From NCBI GenBank assembly GCA_030019255.1, contig JASEFK010000013.1, positions 1 through 64,000 of the forward strand: 64,000 bases of DNA, given 5' to 3'. This document shows, piece after piece, positions 16,922-26,357 of this stretch; position 1 is the first letter of the stretch, and each line of letters opens with the position of its first letter. The notes beneath the pieces were generated by a model. The model did no database searches. It had not been told where the DNA came from and saw nothing but the letters and a program-made list of their open reading frames with translations. The translations under genes were made by a program, and so were the position numbers. Origin of the DNA: Actinomycetota bacterium. Lineage in GTDB: Bacteria; Actinomycetota; Geothermincolia; Geothermincolales; RBG-13-55-18.

Positions 16922-18175
16922 TTATCCCCAACGCGTCGGTTCGGACCTTGAAAGCCATTCCGGGAGAATGCCCAGCGCGTCCCGGAGGGCGATGCGCCAG
17001 AAGCGCAGGGCATAGATCTCCCCGCCGGGAAGGTACCCGGAGAAGACCCTGGAATAGTAGTCTATGATGTTCATTCCCCCGGCCGGGGGCCGGCGCGTGG
17101 ACATGGAGAAGAGGAAGCAGGGCTGGCCCCACCTGCTCTGCGGCCAGTAAGTGGCACCGATGAGGAAAAGGGGAAAGAAGGGAGCTCGGAAAAGATCCGC
17201 CGCATAACCGCGGAAGGAGAAATCACCCGCATCGAGAGCCTCGATGATCGACCCAGCAGCCGTGGCGGCGGAATCGGCACATATCCCCAGGCCCTCGCCC
17301 GTAAAGGCGTCCACCCCCAGCTGTTCACCGACGTAGATGACCCGCGGGACACAGAAACGCTGAAAAGGGGTGAAGCTCCGCTCCGGGTAAGCCCGGAAGC
17401 GCGGTTCCCGGACGGCGGCCGCCATCTCCGGGTGGTCGCGGACCACGGCCAGAAAGCACTCCTTGAGCCGCCTGGCGCTGCCGCGGGAGAAATCCCCGCC
17501 CGTGATCCCCGCGTTGACCACCCTGTTCCCCTCCTCGTCCAGGGAGGGGAAGAACCACGCGTATCCTCGGATACCGAAGCGAGGCGGTGTGAAATCCAGG
17601 ACCAGCCTGTCCCGCAGATCCGGGGCCTCGGCAGGGAATGGAAGGTCGACCTGCAAAAGGAGCGACTTGCGGCCGCGCCGAGGCACTCCGAACCACTCCC
17701 GGCTCCTTCCGTTGACCCCGTCCGCGCCCACGAGCACCTCGGCCCGGTAAAGGGAACCGTCGGCGGTCATCACCCTCACCCCTCTACTCTCCCGGCAGGC
17801 CCCCACCGCGGGGGTGAACCTCACCTCTGCCCCCCTCTGCTCCGCCGCACGCAGCAGGAAATCATCAAGCAGGCTCCGCCGCACCACGAAGCAATCCCGG
17901 TTGCCAAACCCGGGGCGGTAACGCCGTTCCTGGAAGCATATGGTAAATCCCTTCAGGGGAACCCGGGGCAGGCTTTCCAGGTCCAGGCCTAGCTCGCGCA
18001 GCCTCCGGGTGACGCGCCCGCTCACCCCTCCCCCGCAGATCTTCTCCCGCGGGAAACTCTTGGCCTCCAGGATGAGGATGCGGCCGGCCAGCCCGGGGCA
18101 AAGCCGGAGCAGGTTAAGGGCGGTAAGGGAACCCGCCGGTCCCCCTCCCACGATGATCACCCTGTAGCGCTCCAA
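16922..18175 (-). CDS. Geranylgeranyl-reductase-family FAD oxidoreductase
   Basis: A 417-residue FAD-dependent oxidoreductase. The N-terminal dinucleotide fold reads RVIIVGGGPAGSLTALNLLR (residues 4-23), followed by FPREKICGGGVSGRVTRRL, the CGG-type motif that marks geranylgeranyl/digeranylgeranyl reductases and related menaquinone-tailoring enzymes. Later come VLVGADGVNGRSR (about 144) and YVGEQLGVDAFTGEGLGICAD (about 274-294), the second FAD motif. Members saturate isoprenoid double bonds in lipids or quinones. The extreme C-terminus (RSEPTRWG) lies beside an imperfect 41-bp-spaced repetition with CCCCAACGCGTCGG, so the end of the protein may have been altered. Divergent from the kinase-dehydrogenase fusion. 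Confidence 0.82.
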   Translation of the reverse strand: MERYRVIIVGGGPAGSLTALNLLRLCPGLAGRILILEAKSFPREKICGGGVSGRVTRRLRELGLDLESLPRVPLKGFTICFQERRYRPGFGNRDCFVVRRSLLDDFLLRAAEQRGAEVRFTPAVGACRESRGVRVMTADGSLYRAEVLVGADGVNGRSREWFGVPRRGRKSLLLQVDLPFPAEAPDLRDRLVLDFTPPRFGIRGYAWFFPSLDEEGNRVVNAGITGGDFSRGSARRLKECFLAVVRDHPEMAAAVREPRFRAYPERSFTPFQRFCVPRVIYVGEQLGVDAFTGEGLGICADSAATAAGSIIEALDAGDFSFRGYAADLFRAPFFPLFLIGATYWPQSRWGQPCFLFSMSTRRPPAGGMNIIDYYSRVFSGYLPGGEIYALRFWRIALRDALGILPEWLSRSEPTRWG

Positions 18176-18552
18176 CCCTTCCCCTTCACCTACGACCCCC
18201 GCTCGTCCGGCCCGCCCTCCCGTCCACCCGGCTGAACCGACAGCGGAAAGCTGCTCCCAGGATCGACCAGGCGGGTAACGGGGGTGTTCCCGTCCACAAC
18301 TTCATGCCTAGACATGTATTCGGCCGAACCCCTCATGGCATAAAGACCTGCGCGCAGGTCGCTCAAATGCATTCCACGCCGCACAAACGTCCCATGGCCT
18401 AAAATATGGTTGTCGCGCCCAGGGGCAACGCTCCCCGCGAACGTCGCGGTTCCCGGTCACCGGGTTGGGCAAACGGGCCTTTAGGCTGGGACGGGACGTG
18501 GTCAGCCTGAAACCTGAAGTTGTTACCAACCGCGCGAGGTAGGGAGGGAAAG
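18176..18552. other. Intergenic region between divergent genes
   Basis: 377 bp that must contain the promoters of the geranylgeranyl-reductase-like gene (minus) and the kinase fusion (plus). No strong -10/-35 pair was found. The plus-strand ribosome binding site GTAGGGAGGG lies at the right edge. Confidence 0.4.
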
Positions 18553-21219
18553 ATGGGAAGGGAATTTCTGGCAGCGCTGGACGCGGGAGGAGGTTCGGGT
18601 CGGTGTCTTCTCCTGGAGGTGAACACGGGAGAAATTTTCGCCGCCCGCCGGGAATGGACTCCTCGTCCAGCCCCGGAAACCATGGGCCTAGGGTACGACT
18701 TGGACCTGGAGGTTACCTGGAAGAAGCTGGGTGAGGCAAGCTGCGAGGCGGTGGAGCGAGCCAGGACGGGGCCGGGAGAGGTACTGGGCATCGCTGTCAC
18801 CAGCATGCGCAACACCACCGTCCTCCTGGACGGACGCGGAAAGGTGCTTTTCGCCGTGCCCAACCAGGACGCCCGGGCCCTTCCCCAATCCCTGGCCCTG
18901 GCCGCGGAAAGAGGAAAGGAGATCCATTCCCTGGCCGGTCACTGGCCCAGTCCCCTGTTCACCGCTCCCCGCCTCCTCTGGCTGCGCGAGCACCGGCCGG
19001 AAGTGCTGGAGGCGGCGACCGCGGTCCTCAGCCTTTCCGACTGGCTGGCCTGGAAGCTGGGGGGCGAGCCGGTGGCGGAGATCTCCCAGGCCGGGGAAAC
19101 CTTGCTCCTGGACCTTGCACGCTCCCGCTGGGCCGCGGACCTCATCCTCTCCCTCGGCCTCCCGGAAAAGATATTTCCCGACCTGGTGAGCTCCGGAACC
19201 CGCCTGGGGGAACTGTCACCAGAGGCGGCCTCCCACCTCGGCCTCCCCGCCGGAATACCGGTGGTCGCCGGAGGCGCGGACACCCAGTGCGGACTCCTGG
19301 GGGTCGGAGCCGTGGCACCCGGGGACCTGGCGGTGATTGCCGGAACCACCATGCCCCTGCAGGCGGTCACCCCGGCGCCGGTGCTGGATTCCGAGGGAAG
19401 GCTTTGGACCGGGGTCCACGTGGTCCCGGGGCTTTTTGTCCTGGAGAGCAATGGCCTTACCGCCGGTTACGTGCTGGAGTGGTTCGCCGGACTGCTGTAC
19501 TGCGAGTACCGGCACCCCCTGCAAGCGCTGCTCGCCGAGGCCCGCCTCGCCCCTCCCGGCAGCTCGGGGGTGTTCTCCTCCCTGGGCACGGCCGTCTTCG
19601 ACGCCCGCACCATCTCCATACCGGTGGGTAACCTGGCCCTCTCCCACATGGCCGCTCCCCCGGGCCGGGAAGGGAGGAGAAACCTCGGCCGCGCCGTGTT
19701 GGAGGGCATCGCCTGTTCCGCCCGCGCCAACCTGGAACAGGTAGAGGAGGTGCTGGGCGAGGAGGTGAAAAGGATCTTCGTGGCCGGCGGCCTTTCCAGG
19801 AGCCCCCTCTGGACCACCATCCTCAGTGACGTCCTGGGGCGTCCCCTCACCGTCGCCGCCACCCCCGAGGTGTCCGCCCTGGGCGCGGCGGTGTGCGCCG
19901 GGGTGGGAGCAGGCCTCTTCAAGGACCACGTCCAGGCCCTGCATTCCCTGAAGTTAGCCGAAAGGAAATGCGAGCCCGGCCCGGACCGGGATGATTACCA
20001 GGCCCTGTACGCGGGATGGAGGGAAGCCTGCTCCCTGCGTTCCGCCTGCGACGCCCACCTCTCCGGGCTCATGGCCGCGTCCCTGTTGAAGGCTCCGGGC
20101 GTACAGGGAACCGAAAGGTCCACGACCTTCCGACCCCATGCCCTGGTCACCGCCGAAATGGACCGGGAAGCGCTCTCCGAGCTGTCCCGCACCTGCGAGG
20201 TGGACTACCGGCCCTGGCGCCGGGACATGAGGATATACGCAGGCGGAGAGGACCTGGCCGGTGCCGTTTCCGGTTACCACATCCTGGTAACCGAGCTGGA
20301 CGTGGTGGATTTCCAGGCCTTGGACCGGTCACCGGGCCTCAGGGTAGTGGTGGTCTGCCGCGGCAACCCGGTGAACGTGGACCTGGAATCGGCCACCGCC
20401 TTCGGCATCCCGGTCATCTGGACCCCGGGCAGGAACGCAGACGCCGTAGCCGACCTCACCGTGGCCTTTATGATCATGCTGGCCCGGAAACTGCAGGAAG
20501 CCTCCCGTTTCCTCCGGGAGGGAAACGTTGAGGCCGGGGACCTCTCCCGCATGGCGGAGGCCTACATGAAGTTCGAGGGAAAGGAACTCTGGCGCAAGAC
20601 AGTGGGCATTATCGGCTTGGGCGAGGTGGGACGCCGGGTGGCCCTGAGGTTGCACCCCTTCGGCGCCCGCGTCCTCTTCTACGACCCCGGGGTGGGAGAG
20701 GAGGAAGGCGCCCTTTACCACGCCGAGAAGGTCTCCCTTGAGGAGCTGCTCGCCGAAAGCGACTTCGTTACCCTCCACGCGCCAAAAAGCGAGGCCACCC
20801 GGGGCATGATGAACCGCGAGGCCTTTGCCGCCATGAAAGAAGGGGCCTTCTTCATCAACACCTCGCGGGCCTCCCTGGTGGACCACGAGGCTCTCCTGGA
20901 GGCCTTGCGGTCAGGACACCTGGCAGGAGCCGCCCTGGATGTCTTCCCCCAGGAACCCCCGTCTTCCGACCACCCCCTGCTGCTGCTGCCCAACGTCATC
21001 GCCACCCCCCACATCGGCGGGGATACCGAGGAGGTCTCCGCCCACCAGGGGGCGGTGGTTGCGGAGCAGCTGGGAAAGCTCCTGCGGGGCGAAAAACCCG
21101 ATTACATCCTCAACCCTGAAGTAATGGAGTCCTTTTCCTGGAAGGGACCCAGGCGCGAGCCCTCCGCCGCGGAAAGGGAACGCCTGGCCCGAAAGGAAAA
21201 ACCTTCCATCACCTCCTGA
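18553..21219 (+). CDS. Fusion of FGGY carbohydrate kinase (AI-2 kinase-like) and D-2-hydroxyacid dehydrogenase
   Basis: An 888-residue fusion. The first part (about 1-505) is an FGGY-family sugar kinase: ALDAGGGSGRCLLLE (phosphate 1), VVAGGADTQCGLLGVGAV with the catalytic Asp (about 235-252), AVIAGTTMPLQ and IFVAGGLSRSPLWT near 413 (adenosine motif); overall it is closest in pattern to LsrK/xylulose kinases. The second part (about 530-880) is a D-isomer-specific 2-hydroxyacid dehydrogenase with VGIIGLGEVGRRVALRLHPF (NAD fold), catalytic Arg in VVVCRGNPVN, Glu in LDVFPQEPP and His in ATPHIGGDTEEVS. Both halves look complete. A GTAGGGAGGG site precedes the ATG at 18553. The pairing implies a two-step route that phosphorylates and oxidises or reduces one hydroxy-sugar or hydroxyacid; substrate unknown. 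Confidence 0.85.
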   Translation: MGREFLAALDAGGGSGRCLLLEVNTGEIFAARREWTPRPAPETMGLGYDLDLEVTWKKLGEASCEAVERARTGPGEVLGIAVTSMRNTTVLLDGRGKVLFAVPNQDARALPQSLALAAERGKEIHSLAGHWPSPLFTAPRLLWLREHRPEVLEAATAVLSLSDWLAWKLGGEPVAEISQAGETLLLDLARSRWAADLILSLGLPEKIFPDLVSSGTRLGELSPEAASHLGLPAGIPVVAGGADTQCGLLGVGAVAPGDLAVIAGTTMPLQAVTPAPVLDSEGRLWTGVHVVPGLFVLESNGLTAGYVLEWFAGLLYCEYRHPLQALLAEARLAPPGSSGVFSSLGTAVFDARTISIPVGNLALSHMAAPPGREGRRNLGRAVLEGIACSARANLEQVEEVLGEEVKRIFVAGGLSRSPLWTTILSDVLGRPLTVAATPEVSALGAAVCAGVGAGLFKDHVQALHSLKLAERKCEPGPDRDDYQALYAGWREACSLRSACDAHLSGLMAASLLKAPGVQGTERSTTFRPHALVTAEMDREALSELSRTCEVDYRPWRRDMRIYAGGEDLAGAVSGYHILVTELDVVDFQALDRSPGLRVVVVCRGNPVNVDLESATAFGIPVIWTPGRNADAVADLTVAFMIMLARKLQEASRFLREGNVEAGDLSRMAEAYMKFEGKELWRKTVGIIGLGEVGRRVALRLHPFGARVLFYDPGVGEEEGALYHAEKVSLEELLAESDFVTLHAPKSEATRGMMNREAFAAMKEGAFFINTSRASLVDHEALLEALRSGHLAGAALDVFPQEPPSSDHPLLLLPNVIATPHIGGDTEEVSAHQGAVVAEQLGKLLRGEKPDYILNPEVMESFSWKGPRREPSAAERERLARKEKPSITS

Positions 21220-21236
21220 CAGGATGGCGACAAACC

Positions 21237-22535
21237 TCAGCGGCCCAGCGAGTGGGCGTCAATGACCGCCTTGAGTCCGTCGGCGATCTGGTCCAGCTCG
21301 TGCATCAGGGCGGTGATCTCCTGCATGGCAGCCGCCTGTTCCTGAAGGGAGGAAGATATCTCCTGCATGTTGCCGGCCACCGCCTCGGAGACGGCGGCGA
21401 TGGAACGTACCGCCTCGCCCATCTCCTCGCTCAGGGGTCCGGTGGCCCGAGCGGCCTCGATAACCGAGTCAATATGCCGGGTTATCTCCCTCGAAACGGC
21501 ATTAACGCGGGAAAGAAGCTCATGGGCCTTGTCGCTCACCTCCATGCCCTCCCCCACCTTGCCGCTGGCTTCCTCCATGGCCCCGGCCGCCCTGCTCACC
21601 AGGTTCTTGATCTCGTTCACCAGCCTCTCGATGCGGCCTGCCGCGGTGGAGGAATCCTCGGCCAGCCGCCGCACCTCGGCGGCCACCACGGAAAAACCCC
21701 GCCCCTGCTCCCCTGCCCTGGCCGCCTCTATGGCCGCGTTGAGGGCCAGGAGCTTGGTCTCGTCGGCGATGGAGGAAATGACCTCGATGATCAGGCCGAT
21801 CTCCCCGGAATGCTCGTCAAGCTCACCCACCAGTTCCGCCAGCCGCACGGTGGCCTCGCGTATCTCCCTCATCTTCTCCGCCGCCTCCCGCACCGCTTCC
21901 GCACCACTACCGACGGCGGACTTCACCTCCTCGGAGAAGTCCAGGGCCCTCTTCGCCGCCTCCTCCACCTCGCGGATGTTCTGAAACAGTTCGGTAGCGG
22001 AAGACTCCAGGCGCGAGATTCCCCGGTGTTGCTCCTCGGCCTCACCGGCCAGGTCGAAAACGGAACGCGATATGTCCTGCAGGTTGGTATTGCTGTTCTC
22101 GGTTATCTGGAGCAGTGCATCGCTGGCCTCGGCCAGCTTGCTCGAGCTCTCGCCGGCACGCTCGATGAAAGCGGCAAGCGCCACGCTCATCTCGTTGAGG
22201 GTGGAGGCCACTTCGCGCATCACCCCGGCTCCTTCCAGGTCCTCCAGCCGGGAAAAATCGCCGGCCCGCAGCCGGGAGCAGAACTCGTCGATGCGGATCA
22301 GGGGCTTGATATAAGTCTCCGCGGCAAAGAGGACGCAGAAAAAGACGGCGGAGAGGATGACAGGGATTCCGAGGCCGAAAACGGCAATCCAGTACCCACC
22401 CCTCACGGAGAGGGTCAGATGGACGATGAAGACCACCCCCGCCAGGCCGATGGGGGTGGCGATGGCCAGCATCTTGGCCAGAAGGAACGCCATTTCGCGG
22501 CGATACCGCCTGCTGCCCTGTTCGTTGAGCGTCAT
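21237..22535 (-). CDS. Methyl-accepting chemotaxis protein without a periplasmic sensor domain
   Basis: A 432-residue chemoreceptor. Two hydrophobic helices (about 16-40 and 48-70) are joined by a short loop only, so no periplasmic ligand domain exists. A HAMP-like linker ([23 protein letters not shown]) is followed by a long coiled-coil signalling domain whose tip reads [41 protein letters not shown], the universal CheA/CheW contact. It ends with GR, not the CheR-tethering pentapeptide. It may sense membrane or cytoplasmic cues through an intracellular partner. No che genes are nearby. Confidence 0.9.
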   Translation of the reverse strand: MTLNEQGSRRYRREMAFLLAKMLAIATPIGLAGVVFIVHLTLSVRGGYWIAVFGLGIPVILSAVFFCVLFAAETYIKPLIRIDEFCSRLRAGDFSRLEDLEGAGVMREVASTLNEMSVALAAFIERAGESSSKLAEASDALLQITENSNTNLQDISRSVFDLAGEAEEQHRGISRLESSATELFQNIREVEEAAKRALDFSEEVKSAVGSGAEAVREAAEKMREIREATVRLAELVGELDEHSGEIGLIIEVISSIADETKLLALNAAIEAARAGEQGRGFSVVAAEVRRLAEDSSTAAGRIERLVNEIKNLVSRAAGAMEEASGKVGEGMEVSDKAHELLSRVNAVSREITRHIDSVIEAARATGPLSEEMGEAVRSIAAVSEAVAGNMQEISSSLQEQAAAMQEITALMHELDQIADGLKAVIDAHSLGR

Positions 22536-23058
22536 GGCCCGACCTTCTCTTCGCTGATACCTGAGGTGAAGCCCCTATCGCCGAGATTCGATCCGCCCAC
22601 CCGTCAGGACTGCAACTCCTTCTCTTGCAGGTGCCGTTTACCCTTATATTCGCGTCCCCTCACCGTGTTTCTTTGGGCCAGCGCCCCGATTTTCCCGAAA
22701 TGTCCCGCCCCTCGGGCGGAAGCGCAGAGGCCACTGCGCACCCAAATCCTTCTTCGTTTTCCCCGGGAACAACTCCTTCCACGAGGCCAGCGGGCGGGGA
22801 AGCGGGAGAAATTGATCTCCCTACACGGGGCCGGGGGTAGGAATCGCCGACATCCTCGAGGACCTCCGCCGGCTGTTCCTCGCCTCATGATAGAGGGCAA
22901 AATCCGTTTGAGCGTGCATAATGCGAGCGTAACCCCTTCCTCCTGCAGATATCCTCGCGGGCACGGACCGGCTCCGGAGCTCCGTCCCCATTCAAGAGCG
23001 TGGATATCGCGGAAAGATATAATGTTTTCGCATACCTGTGAAAGGGAGGCATGGTCAT
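22536..23058. other. Intergenic region with the aldo/keto reductase promoter
   Basis: Over 500 bp without a supported gene. A good -10 box TATAAT is at 23018-23023, about 35 nt before the aldo/keto reductase start, followed by the ribosome binding site GGGAGG. The palindromic GCCCCTCGGGCGG near 22706 may be a hairpin. Confidence 0.5.
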
Positions 23059-24243
23059 ATGCTGTACAGGAGATTCGGCGATAGCGAGTGGGAGGTTTCC
23101 ATCCTGGGGTTCGGGTGCATGCGCCTTCCCACCACGGATGGCATACCCGTAAGCGAGAACGTAGACCTCGAAGAGGCGGCGGCCATGATCCGCCATGCCA
23201 TCGATCGCGGCGTTAACTACCTGGACACCGCCTATACTTACCATAACGGCCGGAGCGAGACCTTTTTAGGCGAAGTCCTGGACGGCGGGTATCGGGAGAA
23301 GGTGCGGGTGGCCACCAAGTGTCCGGTCTGGCTGGTGGAAAAGCCCGGGGACTTCGACCGCTTCCTTGAAGAGCAACTGAGGAGGCTGAAGACCCATCAT
23401 ATCGACTACTATCTCTTCCACGGGCTGAACCGGAGGAGGTGGGAGGACATCAAGCGCCTGGATCTCCTTTCCAGGGCAGAAAAAGCGCTCCGGGACGGCC
23501 GCATAGGAGGTATAGGGTTTTCATTCCACGACGACTTTCAAGCCTTCTGCGAAATTGTGGACGGCTACGACGGGTGGTGCATGTGCCAGATACAGTACAA
23601 CTACATGGACGTGGATAACCAGGCGGGAACGCGCGGTCTGCGCTACGCCTCGGAGAAGGGACTAGCGGTGGTGGTCATGGAGCCGCTCCTGGGCGGTAAC
23701 CTGGCACGCCCGCCCCGGCAGATAGCCGAGGTCTTCGAATCCTTCCCCGTCAAGCGGACACCCGCCGAATGGGCCCTCCTCTGGCTCTGGGAACAGCCGG
23801 GGATATCCACCGTCCTCAGCGGAATGAGCACCATGCAGCAGCTGGAGGAGAACCTGCGGACGGCCGAACTTTCGGGCCGGCACAGGCTGAGCGACGATGA
23901 GCTGGCGTTGATCGAGGAGGTCCGCCGCAGATTCCGGGGGAGGGCGGCCGTCCCCTGTACCGGCTGCGGGTACTGCAAACCCTGCCCCCACGGCGTGGAC
24001 ATCACGGAGAACCTGAACCTTTACAACAGCCTGGTGATGTACGACGACCAGCTCACCCCACGCTTCCGCTACCACCGCTTCCTGGCCGAGGGTGAAAGGG
24101 CATCCGCCTGCACCGGCTGCGGGGAATGCGAGGAGAAATGTCCCCAGGCCATAAAGATAAGCGAGCTCATGCCCGAAATCCATGCCGTGCTGGGGGAGGG
24201 TCGCTCTCCCCACCTCGGTTCCTGCCCCGAACTCAAGCTGTGA
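23059..24243 (+). CDS. Aldo/keto reductase with C-terminal 4Fe-4S ferredoxin domain
   Basis: A 394-residue fusion common in anaerobes. The aldo/keto reductase barrel (about 1-290) starts MLYRRFGDSEWEVSILGFGCMRLP and has catalytic-tetrad residues in NYLDTAYTYHNGRSE (Asp, Tyr), VATKCPVW (Lys) and IDYYLFHGL (His). The C-terminal ferredoxin-like domain carries CTGCGYCKPCPHGVDI (about 301-316) and CTGCGECEEKCPQAI (about 352-366), two 4Fe-4S sets that could supply electrons in place of NADPH. ATG at 23059 lies 9 nt after GGGAGG. Its 3' end overlaps the convergent gene by 11 bp. Substrate not known. Confidence 0.9.
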   Translation: MLYRRFGDSEWEVSILGFGCMRLPTTDGIPVSENVDLEEAAAMIRHAIDRGVNYLDTAYTYHNGRSETFLGEVLDGGYREKVRVATKCPVWLVEKPGDFDRFLEEQLRRLKTHHIDYYLFHGLNRRRWEDIKRLDLLSRAEKALRDGRIGGIGFSFHDDFQAFCEIVDGYDGWCMCQIQYNYMDVDNQAGTRGLRYASEKGLAVVVMEPLLGGNLARPPRQIAEVFESFPVKRTPAEWALLWLWEQPGISTVLSGMSTMQQLEENLRTAELSGRHRLSDDELALIEEVRRRFRGRAAVPCTGCGYCKPCPHGVDITENLNLYNSLVMYDDQLTPRFRYHRFLAEGERASACTGCGECEEKCPQAIKISELMPEIHAVLGEGRSPHLGSCPELKL

Positions 24244-24718
24244 ATTTCACCCGTTCCAACCAGAAGTCGGTCAAGAGACCCTCGCGATCCAAGCCCAGCA
24301 GGAGGGAATCACCCACCCTTATGACCAGGTCGTATTTCCCCGGCAGGCGGACACGCAGGCTATTGTCCGGCGGGTGGAATTCGTACCCGGGGTAAAGGTT
24401 GTGAAAACACAGGTCCTGACCATGAAAATCGTGGGTGAAGACCACCGCCCCCCGCGCATCGGCCTCCGGTGGCGCCTCGGTCCCCTCTACCTTCCAACGT
24501 CCCGAAGGGGTATAAGCCCGCAAGCCGATGAGGCGTTGCGTATCCCCGTCCAGGGTGAGGATGATCTTGCCCAGGGCCAGTGTCTTTATTCTCGCCCCCG
24601 GCATGAAGAGAACGGGCGACAACTCCACCGCCCGATCCAGGGAACGATAGCAAGCGAATCCCGGAAGAAGCTCTTCTCCCGGTTCCACCCTCAAGCGCAA
24701 AATCGACTTCACGTCCAC
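24233..24718 (-). CDS. Conserved-looking protein of unknown function, about 160 residues
   Basis: Not recognised. The reading frame is long and has good codon use, with a start chosen at GTG 24718 (a second GTG at 24712 follows AGGA by 8 nt). The protein is rich in beta strands: LRLRVEPGEELLPGFACY, IKTLALGKIILTLDGD, LRVRLPGKYDLVIRVGD, LLLGLDREGLLTDFWLERVKF. It lacks signal peptide and membrane segments. The pattern hints at a small all-beta ligand-binding or PilZ-like fold, but no motif supports that. It is convergent with, and overlaps by 11 bp, the aldo/keto reductase gene. Confidence 0.5.
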   Translation of the reverse strand: MDVKSILRLRVEPGEELLPGFACYRSLDRAVELSPVLFMPGARIKTLALGKIILTLDGDTQRLIGLRAYTPSGRWKVEGTEAPPEADARGAVVFTHDFHGQDLCFHNLYPGYEFHPPDNSLRVRLPGKYDLVIRVGDSLLLGLDREGLLTDFWLERVKFTA

Positions 24719-24944
24719 TTTCCTGCCCCCGGTCACTTTTCGTACCTCTTCCACCGGTACAGCGCGGCGGTTCCTCGCCTTTCTTGCCCGTCGGGCCCAG
24801 GATCCGCAACAGCCGCATCGGAGCGGACTTCCTTCGGACCTCCAAAGATCGGCCTTCCCACCATAGAAATCGCGGGTTCCGCGTCCCGCATGATACATAC
24901 CACATGTTATAAAATAAAAATATTCGTAAAACCGGCGTGGAAAA

Positions 24945-25337
24945 GTGAACAAGAAGGCCCTCCGGGAGAATCTCTCCTTCCGGCACATGACCGTGGAGGC
25001 ACGCATGGGCGAGATAGGCCTGAACAATCTGCTGCTGACCCTGGAGCACAGCCCCCGCATCGGCCTGGTGGCCCTGCTCACCGATGCTGAGCTTCCGGCT
25101 GGAACACCCCTGGAACCTTCCCTCTGTCGACCCGAGAAATGCGGCTACGCTTGTGTCCGCGCCTGCCCCGCGGGTGCCCTTTCCGAGGATGGGAAAGGAA
25201 CGGACAAGGCCTCCTGCCTGCGGCAGTACATCAAGCTGGGCCTGCCGGGGATTAGCGGTGTCCGCTGCGGCCCATGCGTAGCCCGCTGCCCGGCGCACCG
25301 CCCCCGCTTCCAGGAGCACGACCGAAACGAACCCTGA
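24945..25337 (+). CDS. Truncated QueG-like 4Fe-4S protein
   Basis: A 130-residue protein that corresponds only to the C-terminal half of the family seen complete at 12099-12854. It opens near MTVEARMGEIGLNNLLLTLEHSPR (equivalent to the helix before the clusters), then has Cys sets CRPEKCGYACVRACPAGAL (about 62-80) and CGPCVARCPAH (about 107-117), enough for two 4Fe-4S clusters. The N-terminal 120 or so residues are missing. A GTG start after GGAAAA and an AT-rich promoter area (TTATAAAATAAAAATATT) lie just upstream, so it may still be expressed as a small ferredoxin-like protein or be a relic. Confidence 0.6.
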   Translation: MNKKALRENLSFRHMTVEARMGEIGLNNLLLTLEHSPRIGLVALLTDAELPAGTPLEPSLCRPEKCGYACVRACPAGALSEDGKGTDKASCLRQYIKLGLPGISGVRCGPCVARCPAHRPRFQEHDRNEP

Positions 25338-25458
25338 GAATCTTATTCATAACCTATGATCGGGGAAAATTGTTTCCATGCGTGTTTCGACCGGTAACGG
25401 GTAATACGCTAGGTAACTTCCCCGACGCGGGGAAAGCCGAAAAGCTGAAGGAAAGGGT

Positions 25459-26313
25459 GTGGAAATGCATACACTGATCAGCGAGCGCAAGATATTCCTC
25501 TCCGCGGGCGTCTTTGACGTCCTGAGCGCCAAAATCGCCGAGGCCGTCGGGTTCGGCGCCGTGGTCCTGAGCGGTTTTGCGGCTAGCGCCAGCTATCTTG
25601 GCGAACCGGACATCGGCCTTCTCACCCAGACCGAGATCCTGGATCTGGCTCGCCGCATCTGCCGTGCGGTAAATATCCCGGTAATTGTAGACGGTGATAC
25701 CGGGTACGGAGGGATACTCAACGTGGAGCGCATGGTGAACGAACTCATCGCCTGCGGCGCCGCAGGTATAATCCTGGAGGACCAGGCCTGGCCCAAGCGC
25801 TGCGGCCACATGCGCGGGAAAAGCGTGATCCCGGCCGAGGAACATGCAGCCAAGATAAGGGCGGCAGTATCCGCGCGTGAAGATCGCCCCTTCATCATCG
25901 TGGGAAGGACGGACGCGCTGGAAGTCATGGGACCGGAGGAGGCGGTGAGAAGGGGCAAGCTATACAGGGAGGCGGGTGCGGATCTCATTTTTGTGGAAGC
26001 TCCCCGTTCTCGGCAAGAATTGGAATACATCGCGCGCCAGGTTCCCGCGCCGCTGGTGGTCAACGTTATCGAGGGCGGCGTGACCCCGGTCTTGGAGCTC
26101 GAAGAGTATCATTCCATGGGTTTCATCAGCGTTGGATACGTGCTCACCGGCATATTCGCCGCGGCACACGCACTTCGCAAGGCTTATGCTTATCTTCTGG
26201 AAAAAGGCACCAGCAAGGGATTGGAAAAGGAGCTGATGAGTTTCGCCGAGTTCACCGGCTTGCTGGGACTGGAAAAAAGGCTGGCCGAGGACGAACGCTT
26301 CCGGGATGCCTGA
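25459..26313 (+). CDS. Isocitrate lyase/PEP mutase-family lyase
   Basis: A 284-residue TIM-barrel lyase of the PrpB/oxaloacetate decarboxylase/PEP mutase superfamily. Visible: FLSAGVFDVLSAKIAEAVGF (N-term), VVLSGFAASASYLGEPDIGLLT, the metal-binding VDGDTGYGG (about 79-87), the catalytic loop AGIILEDQAWPKRCGHMRGK with the KRCGH motif of lyases (about 115), and FIIVGRTDAL with the conserved Arg. The KRCGH Cys points to lyase activity, such as 2-methylisocitrate lyase or a dimethylmalate lyase, not to phosphonate mutase. GTG 25459 and ATG 25465 are equivalent starts after GGAAAGGG. A hairpin TTCCCC-GACGC-GGGGAA lies in the leader. The next gene (NUDIX) follows at 44 bp. Confidence 0.85.
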   Translation: MEMHTLISERKIFLSAGVFDVLSAKIAEAVGFGAVVLSGFAASASYLGEPDIGLLTQTEILDLARRICRAVNIPVIVDGDTGYGGILNVERMVNELIACGAAGIILEDQAWPKRCGHMRGKSVIPAEEHAAKIRAAVSAREDRPFIIVGRTDALEVMGPEEAVRRGKLYREAGADLIFVEAPRSRQELEYIARQVPAPLVVNVIEGGVTPVLELEEYHSMGFISVGYVLTGIFAAAHALRKAYAYLLEKGTSKGLEKELMSFAEFTGLLGLEKRLAEDERFRDA

Positions 26314-26357
26314 CCCTTTCGGGCGTCGGATAACAAGAATCGCGGGGGTAACGGCAC

